NCBI GenBank assembly: GCA_964457845.1
Contig: CAYWHP010000003.1
Coordinates: 73,328 to 137,327, forward strand
Length of the DNA: 64,000 bases
DNA from: UBA12481 sp964457845
GTDB lineage: Bacteria; Bacteroidota; Bacteroidia; Bacteroidales; UBA12481
Direction of reading: 5' to 3'
Position 1 is the stretch's first letter. Each line of letters begins with the position of its first letter. The position numbers and the translations under genes are program-made. The notes under the pieces are model-generated. The model was not told where the DNA came from. It worked only from the letters and a program-made list of their open reading frames with translations, and did no database searches. Shown here piece by piece: positions 1 through 9,443 of the stretch.

Positions 1-102
1 GGGCACCATGGCGATCAGCACCCGGTACATGATCTTCTCAACCGATTCGGGGGCCGAGAGATGCGGAGAATGCGATACGGTTAGCAGGTTTATTGCGCTC
101 AT
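1..102 (-). CDS. rnfD: Rnf complex subunit D, N-terminal fragment (runs off the window)
   Basis: Thirty-four codons of an open frame start at an ATG on the minus strand that overlaps the rnfC stop codon in an ATGA arrangement, and the frame continues past base 1. The visible residues include SHSPHLSAPESVEKIMY, matching the start of RnfD/NqrB-type membrane subunits (typically S-PH--- followed by the first membrane helix). RnfD carries a covalently bound flavin and forms part of the ion-conducting membrane core of the ferredoxin:NAD+ oxidoreductase. The assignment rests on the short motif plus position directly after rnfC. The rest of the gene and rnfG/E/A are outside the window. Confidence 0.85.
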   Translation of the reverse strand, partial: MSAINLLTVSHSPHLSAPESVEKIMYRVLIAMVP

Positions 103-1427
103 TTGCCTCTGGTTCTGATTATTCGGTTAACACTATTCTTACCGGTGCGGATATGATCGAGCAGGGGCCGCGACGAGGGACAGGTGTAGCTGCAGCTGCC
201 GCACTCCATACAGTCGGTAACCCGCTCCCGTTCAATATCATCCCACCGTCTGGCTTCCGTCAGCCCCATCAGGAGGTACGGTTCCAGCCCCATCGGGCAA
301 ACGCTGCTGCAGCGCCCACAGCGGATACAGTTTACCGTCCTGCGACGTGTTGATTCATTTTCAGCCATCAGCACGATACCCGATGTCCCTTTGGTCACCG
401 GAACATCAAGTGTCGGCAGTGCCTTACCCATCATCGGGCCTCCGTTGATCACCTTACCGGTATCTTCCGGAACTCCGCCTGCGGCAGCGATCAGGTCGGA
501 AACCGGTGTACCGATTCTGACCAGAAAATTCGCTGTCCTGGTCATCGACTTCCCGGTAACGGTAACAATCCGCTCAAACAGGGGCTTATTCTTCGTTAAT
601 GCCTCGTAAACAGCATAGGCTGTTCCTACGTTGTGAACCACCACACCCACATCAACCGGAAGGCGCCCCGATGGCACTTCCCGCCCCGCTATTGCGCGGA
701 TAAGCTGTTTTTCAGCTCCTTGCGGGTATTTTACCTTCAGCCCTTCCACAGTGATCCCCGTGTACTTTTTAGCCAGGTTTCCGATCGCCGCAATTGCATC
801 AGGCTTGTTCCGCTCGATGCCGATAACTGCCCGGGTTACGCCCAGAGCCTTCATCAGCAGACTGGTACCCGTTAAGATTTCGTCACCCTTTTCTAGCATG
901 AGGCGATGGTCGGATGTCAGGTAGGGCTCACACTCTACACCATTTATGATGAGCAGTTCGGCCTTTTTGCCTTTGGGCACCGACACTTTCACATGCGAAG
1001 GGAAGGTGGCGCCACCTAAACCGACAATTCCCATCTCGCCGATTTGTTTCACAATTTCCTCAGCAGTAAGATCAGGCGCTCCCGACAGTTTGGTCGACCT
1101 GTCGATTGTCTCAACCCATTCGTCGCCATCCGTATCAATAAAAATGGCCGGTCTCCGGTAACCGCTGGCATCAGCGGCCGCCTCGATCTTCGATACCGTG
1201 CCCGATACCGGAGAATGGATATTGGCCGAAACGAAACCGATGCTGCGTGCAATCAGCTGACCGGTTTTTACCCGGTCGCCCTTGGCAACCATCGCTTCCG
1301 CCGGCGCACCGAGGTGCTGCGACAAATGTATGCAGACCGATTTTGGCGGCGGAAGGACCTCAATAGGAGCTCCCGATGAAATCTTGCTTTCTGGCGGGTG
1401 AACGCCACCCATGGGAAAAGTATTCAA
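99..1427 (-). CDS. rnfC: Electron transport complex subunit RnfC
   Basis: 442 residues, the usual length for compact RnfC proteins. The N-terminal third is the biotin/lipoyl-like RnfC barrel (GGVHPPESKISS), followed by the NADH/FMN-binding SLBB-type region with GLGGATFPSHVK near residues 137-148. The C-terminus has two [4Fe-4S] ferredoxin motifs, CIRCGRCSSVCP (about residues 370-381) and CMECGSCSYTCP (about 408-419). RnfC is the peripheral subunit that exchanges electrons with NAD(H) in the Rnf complex, coupling ferredoxin oxidation to Na+ or H+ translocation. It lies 20 nt after rnfB and overlaps rnfD by 4 nt, so the genes are co-transcribed. The long variable C-terminal extension seen in proteobacterial RnfC is absent. 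Confidence 0.96.
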   Translation of the reverse strand: MNTFPMGGVHPPESKISSGAPIEVLPPPKSVCIHLSQHLGAPAEAMVAKGDRVKTGQLIARSIGFVSANIHSPVSGTVSKIEAAADASGYRRPAIFIDTDGDEWVETIDRSTKLSGAPDLTAEEIVKQIGEMGIVGLGGATFPSHVKVSVPKGKKAELLIINGVECEPYLTSDHRLMLEKGDEILTGTSLLMKALGVTRAVIGIERNKPDAIAAIGNLAKKYTGITVEGLKVKYPQGAEKQLIRAIAGREVPSGRLPVDVGVVVHNVGTAYAVYEALTKNKPLFERIVTVTGKSMTRTANFLVRIGTPVSDLIAAAGGVPEDTGKVINGGPMMGKALPTLDVPVTKGTSGIVLMAENESTRRRTVNCIRCGRCSSVCPMGLEPYLLMGLTEARRWDDIERERVTDCMECGSCSYTCPSSRPLLDHIRTGKNSVNRIIRTRGK

Positions 1428-1447
1428 TGAATAATCCTCCGGTTATA

Positions 1448-2314
1448 TTATTTTTCAATTGATTCTGATACAGCAGCTTCCGCCTCTTTAACCTTGCGTG
1501 GCGGGAAGTTGAACTCAATAATGGAATCGGTTGGGCACACCGGGATGCACTTTCGGCAGAAGGTGCATTTTACGGGATCGATATACGCTACCATATTTTC
1601 GATCGTAATGGCATCAAACTCGCACGCCTTCACACAGGCTTTGCATGCAATACAAGCTACGGAACAGGCCTTTTTGGCCACTGCGCCCTTGTCGCGGTTT
1701 ACACAGGAGACGAATATCTTTCTGTCCTTTTTGGATTTCTTCCTGAGTTCGATGATCATCTTCGGGCATGCCTTCACGCACGCTCCGCATGATGTACATT
1801 TCTCGTCGATTACCTCCGGAAGCATCGTCACCGGGTTCATACGGATCGCATCAAAGGTGCAGGAAACCACGCAGTCGCCCAACCCGAGGCAGCCGTATGA
1901 GCATCCGGTATCTCCGCAGTAAAGGGCCGAAGCGATTTCGCAACTCGAAACGCCATCATAGCGGGCGGTCCTGACGCGATGGTCAGGGCTGCCGGAGCAC
2001 CTGACCACAGCAACCCTGGGATCCTGAGCCACAGCTTGCTTTCCGAGTGCCGCAGCTACCTTTGCCATGCCGTCGTTGCCTCCGACAGGGCAAAACAAAA
2101 CATCGAGCGATTCGGCTTTCACACAGGTCTCGGCAAATCCCCGGCATCCGGGATAGCCGCATCCGCCGCAGTTGGCACCGGGAAGCACCCCCTCGACATC
2201 ATCGATCCGCGGATCTTCGAAAACCTTGAACTGCTGGGCAATAAGGTAAAGGATGAACCCCGAAAAGGCACCGATTACACTTAAACTGATGATCGTAATG
2301 ACGACCGTATTCAT
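1448..2314 (-). CDS. rnfB: Electron transport complex subunit RnfB
   Basis: 288 residues. One N-terminal membrane helix (residues about 4-26) is followed by the RnfB-specific Fe-S domain with the cluster motif NCGGCGYPGCRGFAETC and a later Cys, then four C-terminal four-cysteine motifs: CSYGCLGLGDCVVSC, CTSCGACVKACP, CIACKACVKACE and CTFCRKCIPVCP. This matches long RnfB proteins of Bacteroidota and Clostridia, which carry electrons from reduced ferredoxin into the complex. It sits 3 nt after the RseC-like gene and 20 nt before rnfC. Presence of Rnf argues for an anaerobic, ferredoxin-based metabolism (family knowledge plus inference). Confidence 0.96.
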   Translation of the reverse strand: MNTVVITIISLSVIGAFSGFILYLIAQQFKVFEDPRIDDVEGVLPGANCGGCGYPGCRGFAETCVKAESLDVLFCPVGGNDGMAKVAAALGKQAVAQDPRVAVVRCSGSPDHRVRTARYDGVSSCEIASALYCGDTGCSYGCLGLGDCVVSCTFDAIRMNPVTMLPEVIDEKCTSCGACVKACPKMIIELRKKSKKDRKIFVSCVNRDKGAVAKKACSVACIACKACVKACEFDAITIENMVAYIDPVKCTFCRKCIPVCPTDSIIEFNFPPRKVKEAEAAVSESIEK

Positions 2315-2317
2315 ATC

Positions 2318-2743
2318 TTACTGATTCTGTTTTCTCAACTTGAATTCCATCGACCGGGTGATCCTTGTCCGGAAAACAAAGAGCACCAGATAATAGGGAA
2401 CCAGGCTCCCCAAACCGATAAGGGCGGCAAAAGCATCCCTTCCTGTAACCGCATAAACGGTAAATATTACCGCCAGAAGAACAATAAGCGGCAGCCCGTA
2501 TCCGTACCATACCGCCTTAAACCCTTGAGATTGTGCAAGAAGCACATCTACCCTGTCGCCGGCTTTCAGCCCGGGCTCCGGTGTCACCAGGTCAACAAAC
2601 TTTTCCTCGGAATCGGAAACGGAACATACCCCTTTGGCATGGCATGCTGCGCAGGCGGAGTGGGCGACAAACCGCACCCGGACATTCTTCCCGGAAACCG
2701 CTTCTATCACCCCGTCATGAGCAACCGTTGCCCCGCTCTGCAT
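2318..2743 (-). CDS. RseC/MucC-family membrane protein at the head of the rnf operon
   Basis: 141 residues from the ATG at 2743. The N-terminal soluble part carries the family cysteine motif CAACHAKGVCSVSD, followed by two close membrane helices (VWYGYGLPLIVLLAVIFTVY and the LIGLGSLVPYYLVLFVF stretch) and a basic tail. RseC-like proteins are linked to Rnf (Rsx) complexes and are thought to assist their assembly or the reduction of SoxR. Here the gene is 3 nt upstream of rnfB. A longer frame starts at 2767, but a TAnnTTTG promoter element covers that start, so the internal ATG (MQSGATVAHDG) is preferred. Confidence 0.85.
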   Translation of the reverse strand: MQSGATVAHDGVIEAVSGKNVRVRFVAHSACAACHAKGVCSVSDSEEKFVDLVTPEPGLKAGDRVDVLLAQSQGFKAVWYGYGLPLIVLLAVIFTVYAVTGRDAFAALIGLGSLVPYYLVLFVFRTRITRSMEFKLRKQNQ

Positions 2744-2764
2744 TTTTGTTAATCTAAAAACGAT

Positions 2765-2772
2765 CAAAAGTA
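2765..2772 (-). promoter_or_regulatory. Candidate -7 promoter element of the rnf operon
   Basis: Read on the minus strand the bases are TACTTTTG, an exact match to the Bacteroidota -7 consensus TAnnTTTG, 21 nt upstream of the chosen start of the RseC-like gene. No convincing TTTG -33 element was seen at 19-21 nt, so support is partial. Confidence 0.4.
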
Positions 2773-2800
2773 GACCCGAAGAAACTCTTAAAAATTGCTA

Positions 2801-2833
2801 TTTGTCAGGTTTTTCAAATTTCCGCTACATTTG
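2801..2833 (+). promoter_or_regulatory. Bacteroidota-type promoter for the M16 peptidase operon
   Basis: TTTG at 2801-2804, a 21-nt spacer and TACATTTG at 2826-2833 match the TTTG/TAnnTTTG promoter form. Transcription would start about 2839-2841, leaving a leader of only about 10 nt before the ATG at 2851. Confidence 0.6.
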
Positions 2834-2850
2834 GTGTTTCATCGCCAAAT

Positions 2851-4095
2851 ATGGAATACATCAGACACCGGCTCGGCAACGGGCTAAGAATTCTCGTAAA
2901 CAGTGATTTCAGTTCGCCCATGGTGGCCATGAACATCCTCTATGATATCGGCGCACGCGACGAGGACCCGGCCCAAACAGGATTCGCCCATCTTTTTGAG
3001 CACCTGATGTTCGGCGGATCCGCCAACATTCCCGATTACGATTCCCCGCTGCAGCTGGCCGGAGGTGACAACAATGCTTTTACCAACAACGACTATACCG
3101 ACTATCACCTTACGATTCCCTTTCAGAACCTTGAAACGGGTTTCTGGCTCGAATCCGACCGGATGAACGAATTGGATTTTTCACAGGAAAGCCTCGATGT
3201 TCAGAAAAAAGTTGTCATCGAGGAGTACCGGCAGCGATACCTCAACCAGCCCTACGGTGATGCCTGGCTTCACCTCAAACCACTGAGTTACAAGGCCCAC
3301 CCATACCGATGGCCAACCATAGGAAGGGAGATCAGCCATATAGAAAATGCCGTGCTGGATGATGTCCGTAATTTCTTTTATCGCCACTACGCACCCAACA
3401 ATGCGGTACTTGCCCTCTCGGGTGCCATCGGCACCGATGAGGCACTGAAGATGGCTGAAAAGTGGTTCGGGCCGGTGCCGGCAAGACAGATCCATCCACG
3501 CAGCCTCCCCGTGGAGCCGGTCCAGACGGAATACCGTCACCTCGAACTCGAACGGCCGGTCCCGAGTGCAGCGGTTTATCTCGCCTGGCATATGGGCGAC
3601 CGGTTCAGCCGTGATTACTATGTGCTCGACATACTGTCGGATATTTTGTCAAATGGCATGTCGGCCCGCCTTTTCCTGAAACTCGTGAAGGACCGCAAAC
3701 TCTTCAGCGACATCGATGCGTATATCACGGGCGACCACGACCCCGGACTGTTTGTCATCAGCGGCCGCCTGGCCTCGGGGGTCAATCCCGGTGCAGGCAT
3801 TGCCGCCATAAACGATGAACTCGCTGCCATCCTCTCCGGCCCGATATCCGAACGCGAACTGAACAAGGTGAAAAACAGGGCCGAATCGCAGTTTATTTTC
3901 AGCAACATGAACGTCCAGAGCAAAGCCATGAACCTGGCCCATTTCGAGTGGCTCGGCGATGCCGCCCTCATCGGCATGGAAATGGATAAACTCCGGTCGG
4001 TAACGGTTCAGGAGATCCGCGATACCGCCGAACGGATATTCGTTAAAACCAATTGCTCCTGCCTGGTCTATAACAGTAACGGGGGGAAAGAATAA
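2851..4095 (+). CDS. M16 family zinc metallopeptidase, catalytic subunit
   Basis: 414 residues. The inverted zinc motif HLFEH is at residues 47-51 and the third ligand is probably the Glu of VVIEEYRQ about 74 residues later, so this copy should be catalytically competent. No clear signal peptide is present: the protein starts MEYIRHRLGNGLRILV, directly in the M16 fold. The length fits a half-size M16 subunit that must pair with a partner. The partner is encoded immediately downstream with a TAATG stop/start overlap. Substrates of such bacterial M16 pairs are usually small unfolded peptides. That role here is inference. Confidence 0.93.
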   Translation: MEYIRHRLGNGLRILVNSDFSSPMVAMNILYDIGARDEDPAQTGFAHLFEHLMFGGSANIPDYDSPLQLAGGDNNAFTNNDYTDYHLTIPFQNLETGFWLESDRMNELDFSQESLDVQKKVVIEEYRQRYLNQPYGDAWLHLKPLSYKAHPYRWPTIGREISHIENAVLDDVRNFFYRHYAPNNAVLALSGAIGTDEALKMAEKWFGPVPARQIHPRSLPVEPVQTEYRHLELERPVPSAAVYLAWHMGDRFSRDYYVLDILSDILSNGMSARLFLKLVKDRKLFSDIDAYITGDHDPGLFVISGRLASGVNPGAGIAAINDELAAILSGPISERELNKVKNRAESQFIFSNMNVQSKAMNLAHFEWLGDAALIGMEMDKLRSVTVQEIRDTAERIFVKTNCSCLVYNSNGGKE

Positions 4096-5390
4096 TGGAC
4101 AGAAAAACAATGCCGGCCATAAAAACCGTTACCCGCCTCAACCTGGCACGGCCGCAGAGCACATTTCTCAGCAACGGGATACCCGTTGTGATTGTACCGG
4201 CCGGCTCCGAACCGGTCTGCCGCCTCGATCTGGTGTTCGATGCCGGCTCCCGAAACCAGGATATCATTTTCCAGTCGTCACTCACCAACCAGATGATCCC
4301 CGAGGGAACCCCAGGCATGAACGGGGGCACCATCGCAGAGGAGTTCGAGTTTTACGGCAGTTATTTCAACGTTTCGGCCGACCGTGATGAAGCCGAAATC
4401 ACCGTGCACAGCCTCGAAAAACATCTGGAACCGGTTTTAAACCTGATGAGCCAGGTGGTTCGTAATCCCTCATTCCCTGAAGACGAACTCGGCATCATCA
4501 AGGCCAACCGTGTGGAGTCGATGAAAGTGGACGACCAGCGCGTCGAAAGCCTGGCCCGCAAGGAATTCAACCGATTGATTTTCGGCATGTCACACCCGTA
4601 TGGCGTCGTTGGTGAGATACCCGATGTTGATGCCGTAGGGGCAAGCCACCTGAAAGGTTTCCATGCCCGCTGGTATAACCCGGCGCACTGCCGGATCATG
4701 ATCACCGGGCCAAAACCGGATGAATACCTGGCTCTCGTTAACCGCTTTTTCGGCGACGGCTGGCCGCGCAACGAGCAGCACCCGGGCGCGGCACCGGTTT
4801 TGCCTGCTATCGAATCCAGCCTGCTCAGACGATCGGTCATTCCCCGGATGGATGCCGTACAAACCGCCATACGGATCGGACGGCCGCTGTTCAGCCGGCT
4901 GCACCCCGACCACATGGGGCTTACCATTGTAAACACCATTCTCGGCGGCTATTTCGGATCAAGGCTCATGAGCAACATCCGGGAACAAAAGGGGTATACC
5001 TATGGCATTTCTTCCCATCTGCCAACCCTCCGCGATTCCGGCTATTTCGTAATCGGTTCGGCCGTCGGCGCCGAAGTCTGGGAGGATACCGTAAAAGAGT
5101 GCTTTATCGAGATGCAAAAACTCTGCAGCGAAAAGGTGGCCGATCACGAACTGGAACTGGTGCGGAATTACCTCATCGGAATGATCCAGCGTTCACTCGA
5201 CGGCCCCTTCCAGGTAGCCGACCAGCTGCGCTCCCTGTGGACACACAACCTGGGTCTCGACTACCTCACGGAATTTATGGAACTCATCAGTTCCATTACT
5301 GCCGGGGAGATAAGGGACCTGGCGGCCAGGCACCTGGATCCTTCCCAAATGACCGTTGTAGCTGCCGGCCCGATACAAACTACCGATTGA
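4095..5390 (+). CDS. M16 family peptidase, non-catalytic partner subunit
   Basis: 431 residues. The position of the HxxEH zinc motif is replaced by SSLTNQMIPE (about residues 61-70), so this subunit cannot bind the catalytic zinc. It keeps the R/Y substrate-binding signature REQKGYTYGI near residues 290-300, typical of the second half of M16 enzymes. With the upstream gene, which has zinc ligands, it forms the classic heterodimer arrangement of an active beta-like and a substrate-positioning alpha-like subunit, as in mitochondrial processing peptidase and bacterial two-gene M16 systems. Its start codon shares one base with the upstream stop, implying translational coupling and equal stoichiometry. 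Confidence 0.92.
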   Translation: MDRKTMPAIKTVTRLNLARPQSTFLSNGIPVVIVPAGSEPVCRLDLVFDAGSRNQDIIFQSSLTNQMIPEGTPGMNGGTIAEEFEFYGSYFNVSADRDEAEITVHSLEKHLEPVLNLMSQVVRNPSFPEDELGIIKANRVESMKVDDQRVESLARKEFNRLIFGMSHPYGVVGEIPDVDAVGASHLKGFHARWYNPAHCRIMITGPKPDEYLALVNRFFGDGWPRNEQHPGAAPVLPAIESSLLRRSVIPRMDAVQTAIRIGRPLFSRLHPDHMGLTIVNTILGGYFGSRLMSNIREQKGYTYGISSHLPTLRDSGYFVIGSAVGAEVWEDTVKECFIEMQKLCSEKVADHELELVRNYLIGMIQRSLDGPFQVADQLRSLWTHNLGLDYLTEFMELISSITAGEIRDLAARHLDPSQMTVVAAGPIQTTD

Positions 5391-5422
5391 TTTGCTACTT
5401 TCACCCTTGAAACGCAACGGGA

Positions 5423-7642
5423 ATGTTTGAACTTACAACAGAGGAAAACGTCAAGATAGACGAGGCCTACCAGGACCTCGTCAACGGGCTTCAGAAAAAC
5501 CTGACCAAAACCGACAGGGAGCTTATCCGAAAGGCCTATCTGTTTGCCTGCAAAGCACATGGAAGCGAAAAACGCAAATCCGGCGAGCCTTACGTTCTCC
5601 ACCCTATTGCTGTTGCCCGTATAGTTTCGGAAGAGATCGGACTCCGAACCCGCAGCATTGTCAGTGCCCTTCTTCATGACGTTGTGGAAGATACCGATTA
5701 CACACTCGATGACATCGAACGTGAATTCGGACAGCAGATCCGGCAGATCATCGACGGCCTCACCAAGATAACCGTTGTGATTGATGGCGACTCTTCCCTC
5801 CAGGCTTCAACTTTCCGAAAACTGCTGCTCACACTGATTGATGACGTCCGGGTTATCCTGATCAAACTGGCCGACCGCCTGCACAATATGCGCACACTGC
5901 AGGCGCTTCCGCGAAAAAAACAGATCAAGATCGCCAGCGAAACACTTTACCTGTTCGCCCCACTCGCACACAGGCTTGGCCTGTATTCCATCAAAACTGA
6001 ACTGGAGGACCTTAGCCTCAAGCACAAAAACCCCGAAGTATATCAGGATCTGGCCAATAGAATCAACCACTCGGAGAAAATTTCCGCCCATTTCATCAAT
6101 AAATTCATCGAGCCGATCAAAGAAAAGCTTGAAGAGGAAAAATTTAAACTTGATGTATATGGAAGGCCCAAATCGATCTATTCCGTTTGGCGCAAGATGC
6201 AGGAAAAGAATTTGCCCTTCGAGCAGATTTTCGACATCCTGGCCGTACGGATCGTATTTAAACCAAAACCAAGGATTCCGGAAATCACCCAGTGCTGGCA
6301 TATCTATTCCACAATCACCCAACTGTACAAATCCAAAACCGACAGGCTCCGCGACTGGGTAAGCCAGCCCAAGGCCAACGGTTACGAAGCGCTGCACGCC
6401 ACCTTTATGGGGCCGCATGGCAAATGGGTTGAAGTTCAGATCCGGTCGGAAAGGATGAACGATATCGCAGAACACGGTTTTGCCGCCCACTGGAAATATA
6501 AAACGGGTGATTCCAAGGAGAACGAAATCGACCGGTGGCTGAAAGGCGTGTCGGATATGCTCAAGAATCAGGAGACCGGCGACATCGAATTCCTCGAAGA
6601 CTTCAAGCTGAACCTCTTCGATGCCGAAATGGTCACCTTTACCCCTAAAGGAAAAGAAATACAACTACCAAAAAACGCCTCCGCCCTCGACTTTGCCTAC
6701 GAGATTCATACCGCAGTCGGGAAAAAGGCCATCGGTGCAAAGGTCAACCACAAACTGGTTCCGCTCTCAACCCGCCTCAACACCGGCGATCAGGTTGAGA
6801 TCCTCACCTCCGATATCCAGAGTCCGCAGCTGGAACAGCTCGATTTTGTAAAAACGGCCAAGGCAAAAGCATCAATCAAAAATTCCTTCAAGGAACAACG
6901 AAGAAAGCAAATATTCCGCGGTCAAAAAAACCTCGAAGAGCAACTCAAACAGTTGAACTACAAGCCACAGGCCAGCGTGTTCCGGAAACTTTTCGATGAA
7001 TTCCAGGTCAACAGCAAGGACGACCTCTACCAGATTCTCGGGCGCGACGAAGTCGGGATCGAACAGATAAGAAAGATCCTGAAAAAACGGTCACGAAGCA
7101 AAACCGTACGATTCTGGAATCTCGAGTTCTTTACCTCTAAGAAGAGCGAGCAGCTGCCAATCAATACCGGCTCCAATTCGAGTCTCGTCATTCAGGGAAA
7201 TCCGGGTGAAAATGAATTCAGGCTTGCCCCCTGCTGCGAACCGATCCCCGGCGATGAGGTAATCGGATACCGTAACCATGAGTCCTCGGAAATCCTTATC
7301 CATAAAACTACCTGCCCTATTGCCAGCAAGCTCATGAGCAGCCAGGGAGAACAGATCGTTGCAGCCAAGTGGACATCCCACAAGGTGATGGCCTTCCTAG
7401 CGAGGCTGAACATGACAGGCATCGACCGGCTCGGCCTGGCGAACGACGTTACCGGAATCATTTCAAAGGAACTGAACGTCAACATCCGGTCATTAAGCAT
7501 GGAATCGCACGATGGTGTATTCGAAGCAAATTTCGACCTGTACGTGCATAACACCGAGGATGTCAATAACCTGATCCTTACCCTGAGCAAGGTAAAGGGA
7601 GTTGATAATGTAAAACGGATTGAGAAAATTGAGGACAATTAA
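5423..7642 (+). CDS. Bifunctional (p)ppGpp synthetase/hydrolase (RelA/SpoT homologue)
   Basis: 739 residues with the complete long RSH layout. The N-terminal HD hydrolase domain has H60, H85-D86 and ED at 89-90 (LLHDVVEDTD). The synthetase domain contains GRPKSIYSVWRKM, PKANGYEALHATF and VEVQIRSERM. A TGS domain follows at about 400-460, then a Zn/helical region with APCCEPIPGDEVIGY, and a C-terminal ACT domain. The catalytic-loop motif is RLRD (308-311), close to the RxKD form of bifunctional enzymes and unlike the ExDD form of synthetase-only RelA. It controls the stringent response. The Fur-family gene starts at the very next base after its stop. Confidence 0.96.
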   Translation: MFELTTEENVKIDEAYQDLVNGLQKNLTKTDRELIRKAYLFACKAHGSEKRKSGEPYVLHPIAVARIVSEEIGLRTRSIVSALLHDVVEDTDYTLDDIEREFGQQIRQIIDGLTKITVVIDGDSSLQASTFRKLLLTLIDDVRVILIKLADRLHNMRTLQALPRKKQIKIASETLYLFAPLAHRLGLYSIKTELEDLSLKHKNPEVYQDLANRINHSEKISAHFINKFIEPIKEKLEEEKFKLDVYGRPKSIYSVWRKMQEKNLPFEQIFDILAVRIVFKPKPRIPEITQCWHIYSTITQLYKSKTDRLRDWVSQPKANGYEALHATFMGPHGKWVEVQIRSERMNDIAEHGFAAHWKYKTGDSKENEIDRWLKGVSDMLKNQETGDIEFLEDFKLNLFDAEMVTFTPKGKEIQLPKNASALDFAYEIHTAVGKKAIGAKVNHKLVPLSTRLNTGDQVEILTSDIQSPQLEQLDFVKTAKAKASIKNSFKEQRRKQIFRGQKNLEEQLKQLNYKPQASVFRKLFDEFQVNSKDDLYQILGRDEVGIEQIRKILKKRSRSKTVRFWNLEFFTSKKSEQLPINTGSNSSLVIQGNPGENEFRLAPCCEPIPGDEVIGYRNHESSEILIHKTTCPIASKLMSSQGEQIVAAKWTSHKVMAFLARLNMTGIDRLGLANDVTGIISKELNVNIRSLSMESHDGVFEANFDLYVHNTEDVNNLILTLSKVKGVDNVKRIEKIEDN

Positions 7643-8095
7643 ATGAAATGCACGCCTATACAAAGCACGGTTAAGGAGATTTTCTCCGAATACATCGAAC
7701 GGAAAGGCCAGCGAAAGACCCCCGAACGGTATGCCATACTTGATGAGGTTTATGCCCGCGACGGCCATTTCGATGTAGAAGAACTCTATCTCCACATGAA
7801 AAACAACAATTACCGGGTTAGCCGGGCAACGCTTTACAACACCATGGAGTTGCTTCTCGATTGCGGGCTGGTGGTGAAACACCAGTTCGGGAAGAACATA
7901 GCCCAGTTTGAAAAGTCCTACCTGTGCAAACAACACGACCACATCATCTGCACAATCTGCGGCAGGGTTGATGAATACTGCGATCCGAGGATACATGAGA
8001 TCGAAAAGACAGTGTCAACGGTGATGAAATACAGTATATCAAATCATTCCCTCTATTTTTACGGCACCTGCCAGTCGTGCCAAAAATCCAGGTGA
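7643..8095 (+). CDS. Fur-family metal- or peroxide-responsive repressor
   Basis: 150 residues. The N-terminal winged helix (residues about 10-85) includes KTPERYAILDEVY and YRVSRATLYNTMELL, the DNA-reading helix region of Fur/PerR/Zur proteins. The dimerisation domain has the metal motif HDHIICTICGRVDEYC. The C-terminus carries a CQSCQ pair, so a structural Cys4 zinc site is likely. Which metal or oxidant it senses cannot be told from sequence. Its ATG abuts the RSH stop codon with no spacer, so it is probably co-expressed with stringent-response enzyme. Confidence 0.9.
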   Translation: MKCTPIQSTVKEIFSEYIERKGQRKTPERYAILDEVYARDGHFDVEELYLHMKNNNYRVSRATLYNTMELLLDCGLVVKHQFGKNIAQFEKSYLCKQHDHIICTICGRVDEYCDPRIHEIEKTVSTVMKYSISNHSLYFYGTCQSCQKSR

Positions 8096-8125
8096 TCCAT
8101 TTCCTCTCCGCGCCGCGAAAAATGC

Positions 8126-8133
8126 TATTTTTG
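8126..8133 (+). promoter_or_regulatory. Candidate -7 promoter element of purA
   Basis: TATTTTTG matches TAnnTTTG exactly and lies 44 nt upstream of the purA ATG in an 82-nt intergenic gap. A matching -33 TTTG was not found, so this is a tentative call. Confidence 0.4.
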
Positions 8134-8177
8134 CAGTTTGGCCTGAGGGCAGAGTTATTCAATTAATACGGATTTTT

Positions 8178-9443
8178 ATGAAAGTGGATGTTCTTCTCGG
8201 TCTACAGTGGGGAGATGAGGGTAAGGGTAAGCTGGTGGATGTGCTCACCGGGAAATATGATGTCGTTGCGCGGTTCCAGGGTGGACCTAATGCCGGCCAT
8301 ACACTGGAATTCAATAATCAGAAACATGTTCTGCACACCATACCCAGCGGAATATTCCATACCGACAAGCTAAACCTGATCGGGAACGGGCTGGTGGTCG
8401 ACCCGGTGATCTTCCGCAGGGAGGTAGACAGGCTCTCCGGATACGGAATGGACATCCGTAAAAACCTTTTCATTTCGAAAAAATCGCATCTGATACTGCC
8501 AACACACCGGCTGCTCGATGCGGCTTCCGAAACCAGCAAGGGAACGCTTAAAATCGGCTCCACACTTAAAGGCATCGGGCCAACATACACCGACAAAACC
8601 GCCCGGGAAGGCCTGCGCATCGGTGACATCCTGGAAGATAATTTCCTGGCCAGATACCAGTGCCTGCGCGATATGCACCTAAGCAAAATCAGCCACTACA
8701 ATTTCCCTGTCGACCTTCAGCCCCTTGAAGAGGAGTGGCTGTCGGCAATCGACTTCCTCCGCACCTTCCAGCTGGTAAACGGTGAATACCTCGTAAACGA
8801 ATGGCTCCAGTCGGGTAAAAACATTCTCGCCGAAGGAGCCCAGGGCAGCATGCTGGATGTGGATTTTGGCAGCTATCCATTTGTGACCTCATCAAATACC
8901 ACCTGCGCGGGTGCCTGCACCGGTCTTGGTATTGCACCCGGCCATATCGGCAATGTTATCGGTATTTTCAAAGCTTACTGCACACGTGTGGGCAGCGGAC
9001 CGTTTCCCACTGAGCTTACTGAGGCAACCGGCGAAATGCTGCGCACCTGCGGCAATGAATTCGGCTCCACCACCGGGCGGCCAAGGCGTTGCGGCTGGCT
9101 CGACCTGGTCGCCCTCCGGTATGCGGTAATGCTTAACGGCGTTACCTCCATGATCATGACCAAGGCTGATGTGCTCAGCGGATTTGAGAACCTCCGTGTA
9201 GCCACCGCTTATCTGGTTAATGGCAAAATTACCACCGAGGTTCCGTTCGACACCTACGCACATGTAGAACCTGTTTATTCTGAAATCCCGGGCTGGAAGG
9301 AAGATATCTCAGCCATCCGCAAAAAAGATGACCTGCCTGAAAAGCTCAAGGCCTATGTCCGGTTTATCGAAAATTACATCGGCGTGCCGGTAAGCATCGT
9401 GTCGGTTGGACCCGACAGGGAGGCTACCGTGATGATGGGTTGA
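8178..9443 (+). CDS. purA: Adenylosuccinate synthetase
   Basis: 421 residues, full family length. The N-terminal P-loop is GLQWGDEGKGKLVD and the IMP/GTP-binding GGPNAGHT follows. Later conserved blocks include LKGIGPTYTDKTAREGLR, LAEGAQGSMLDVDFGSYPFVTSSN and TTGRPRRCGWLDL. It joins IMP and aspartate with GTP hydrolysis to make adenylosuccinate, the first step from IMP to AMP. The stop codon TGA is the last resolved sequence before the scaffold gap. Confidence 0.97.
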   Translation: MKVDVLLGLQWGDEGKGKLVDVLTGKYDVVARFQGGPNAGHTLEFNNQKHVLHTIPSGIFHTDKLNLIGNGLVVDPVIFRREVDRLSGYGMDIRKNLFISKKSHLILPTHRLLDAASETSKGTLKIGSTLKGIGPTYTDKTAREGLRIGDILEDNFLARYQCLRDMHLSKISHYNFPVDLQPLEEEWLSAIDFLRTFQLVNGEYLVNEWLQSGKNILAEGAQGSMLDVDFGSYPFVTSSNTTCAGACTGLGIAPGHIGNVIGIFKAYCTRVGSGPFPTELTEATGEMLRTCGNEFGSTTGRPRRCGWLDLVALRYAVMLNGVTSMIMTKADVLSGFENLRVATAYLVNGKITTEVPFDTYAHVEPVYSEIPGWKEDISAIRKKDDLPEKLKAYVRFIENYIGVPVSIVSVGPDREATVMMG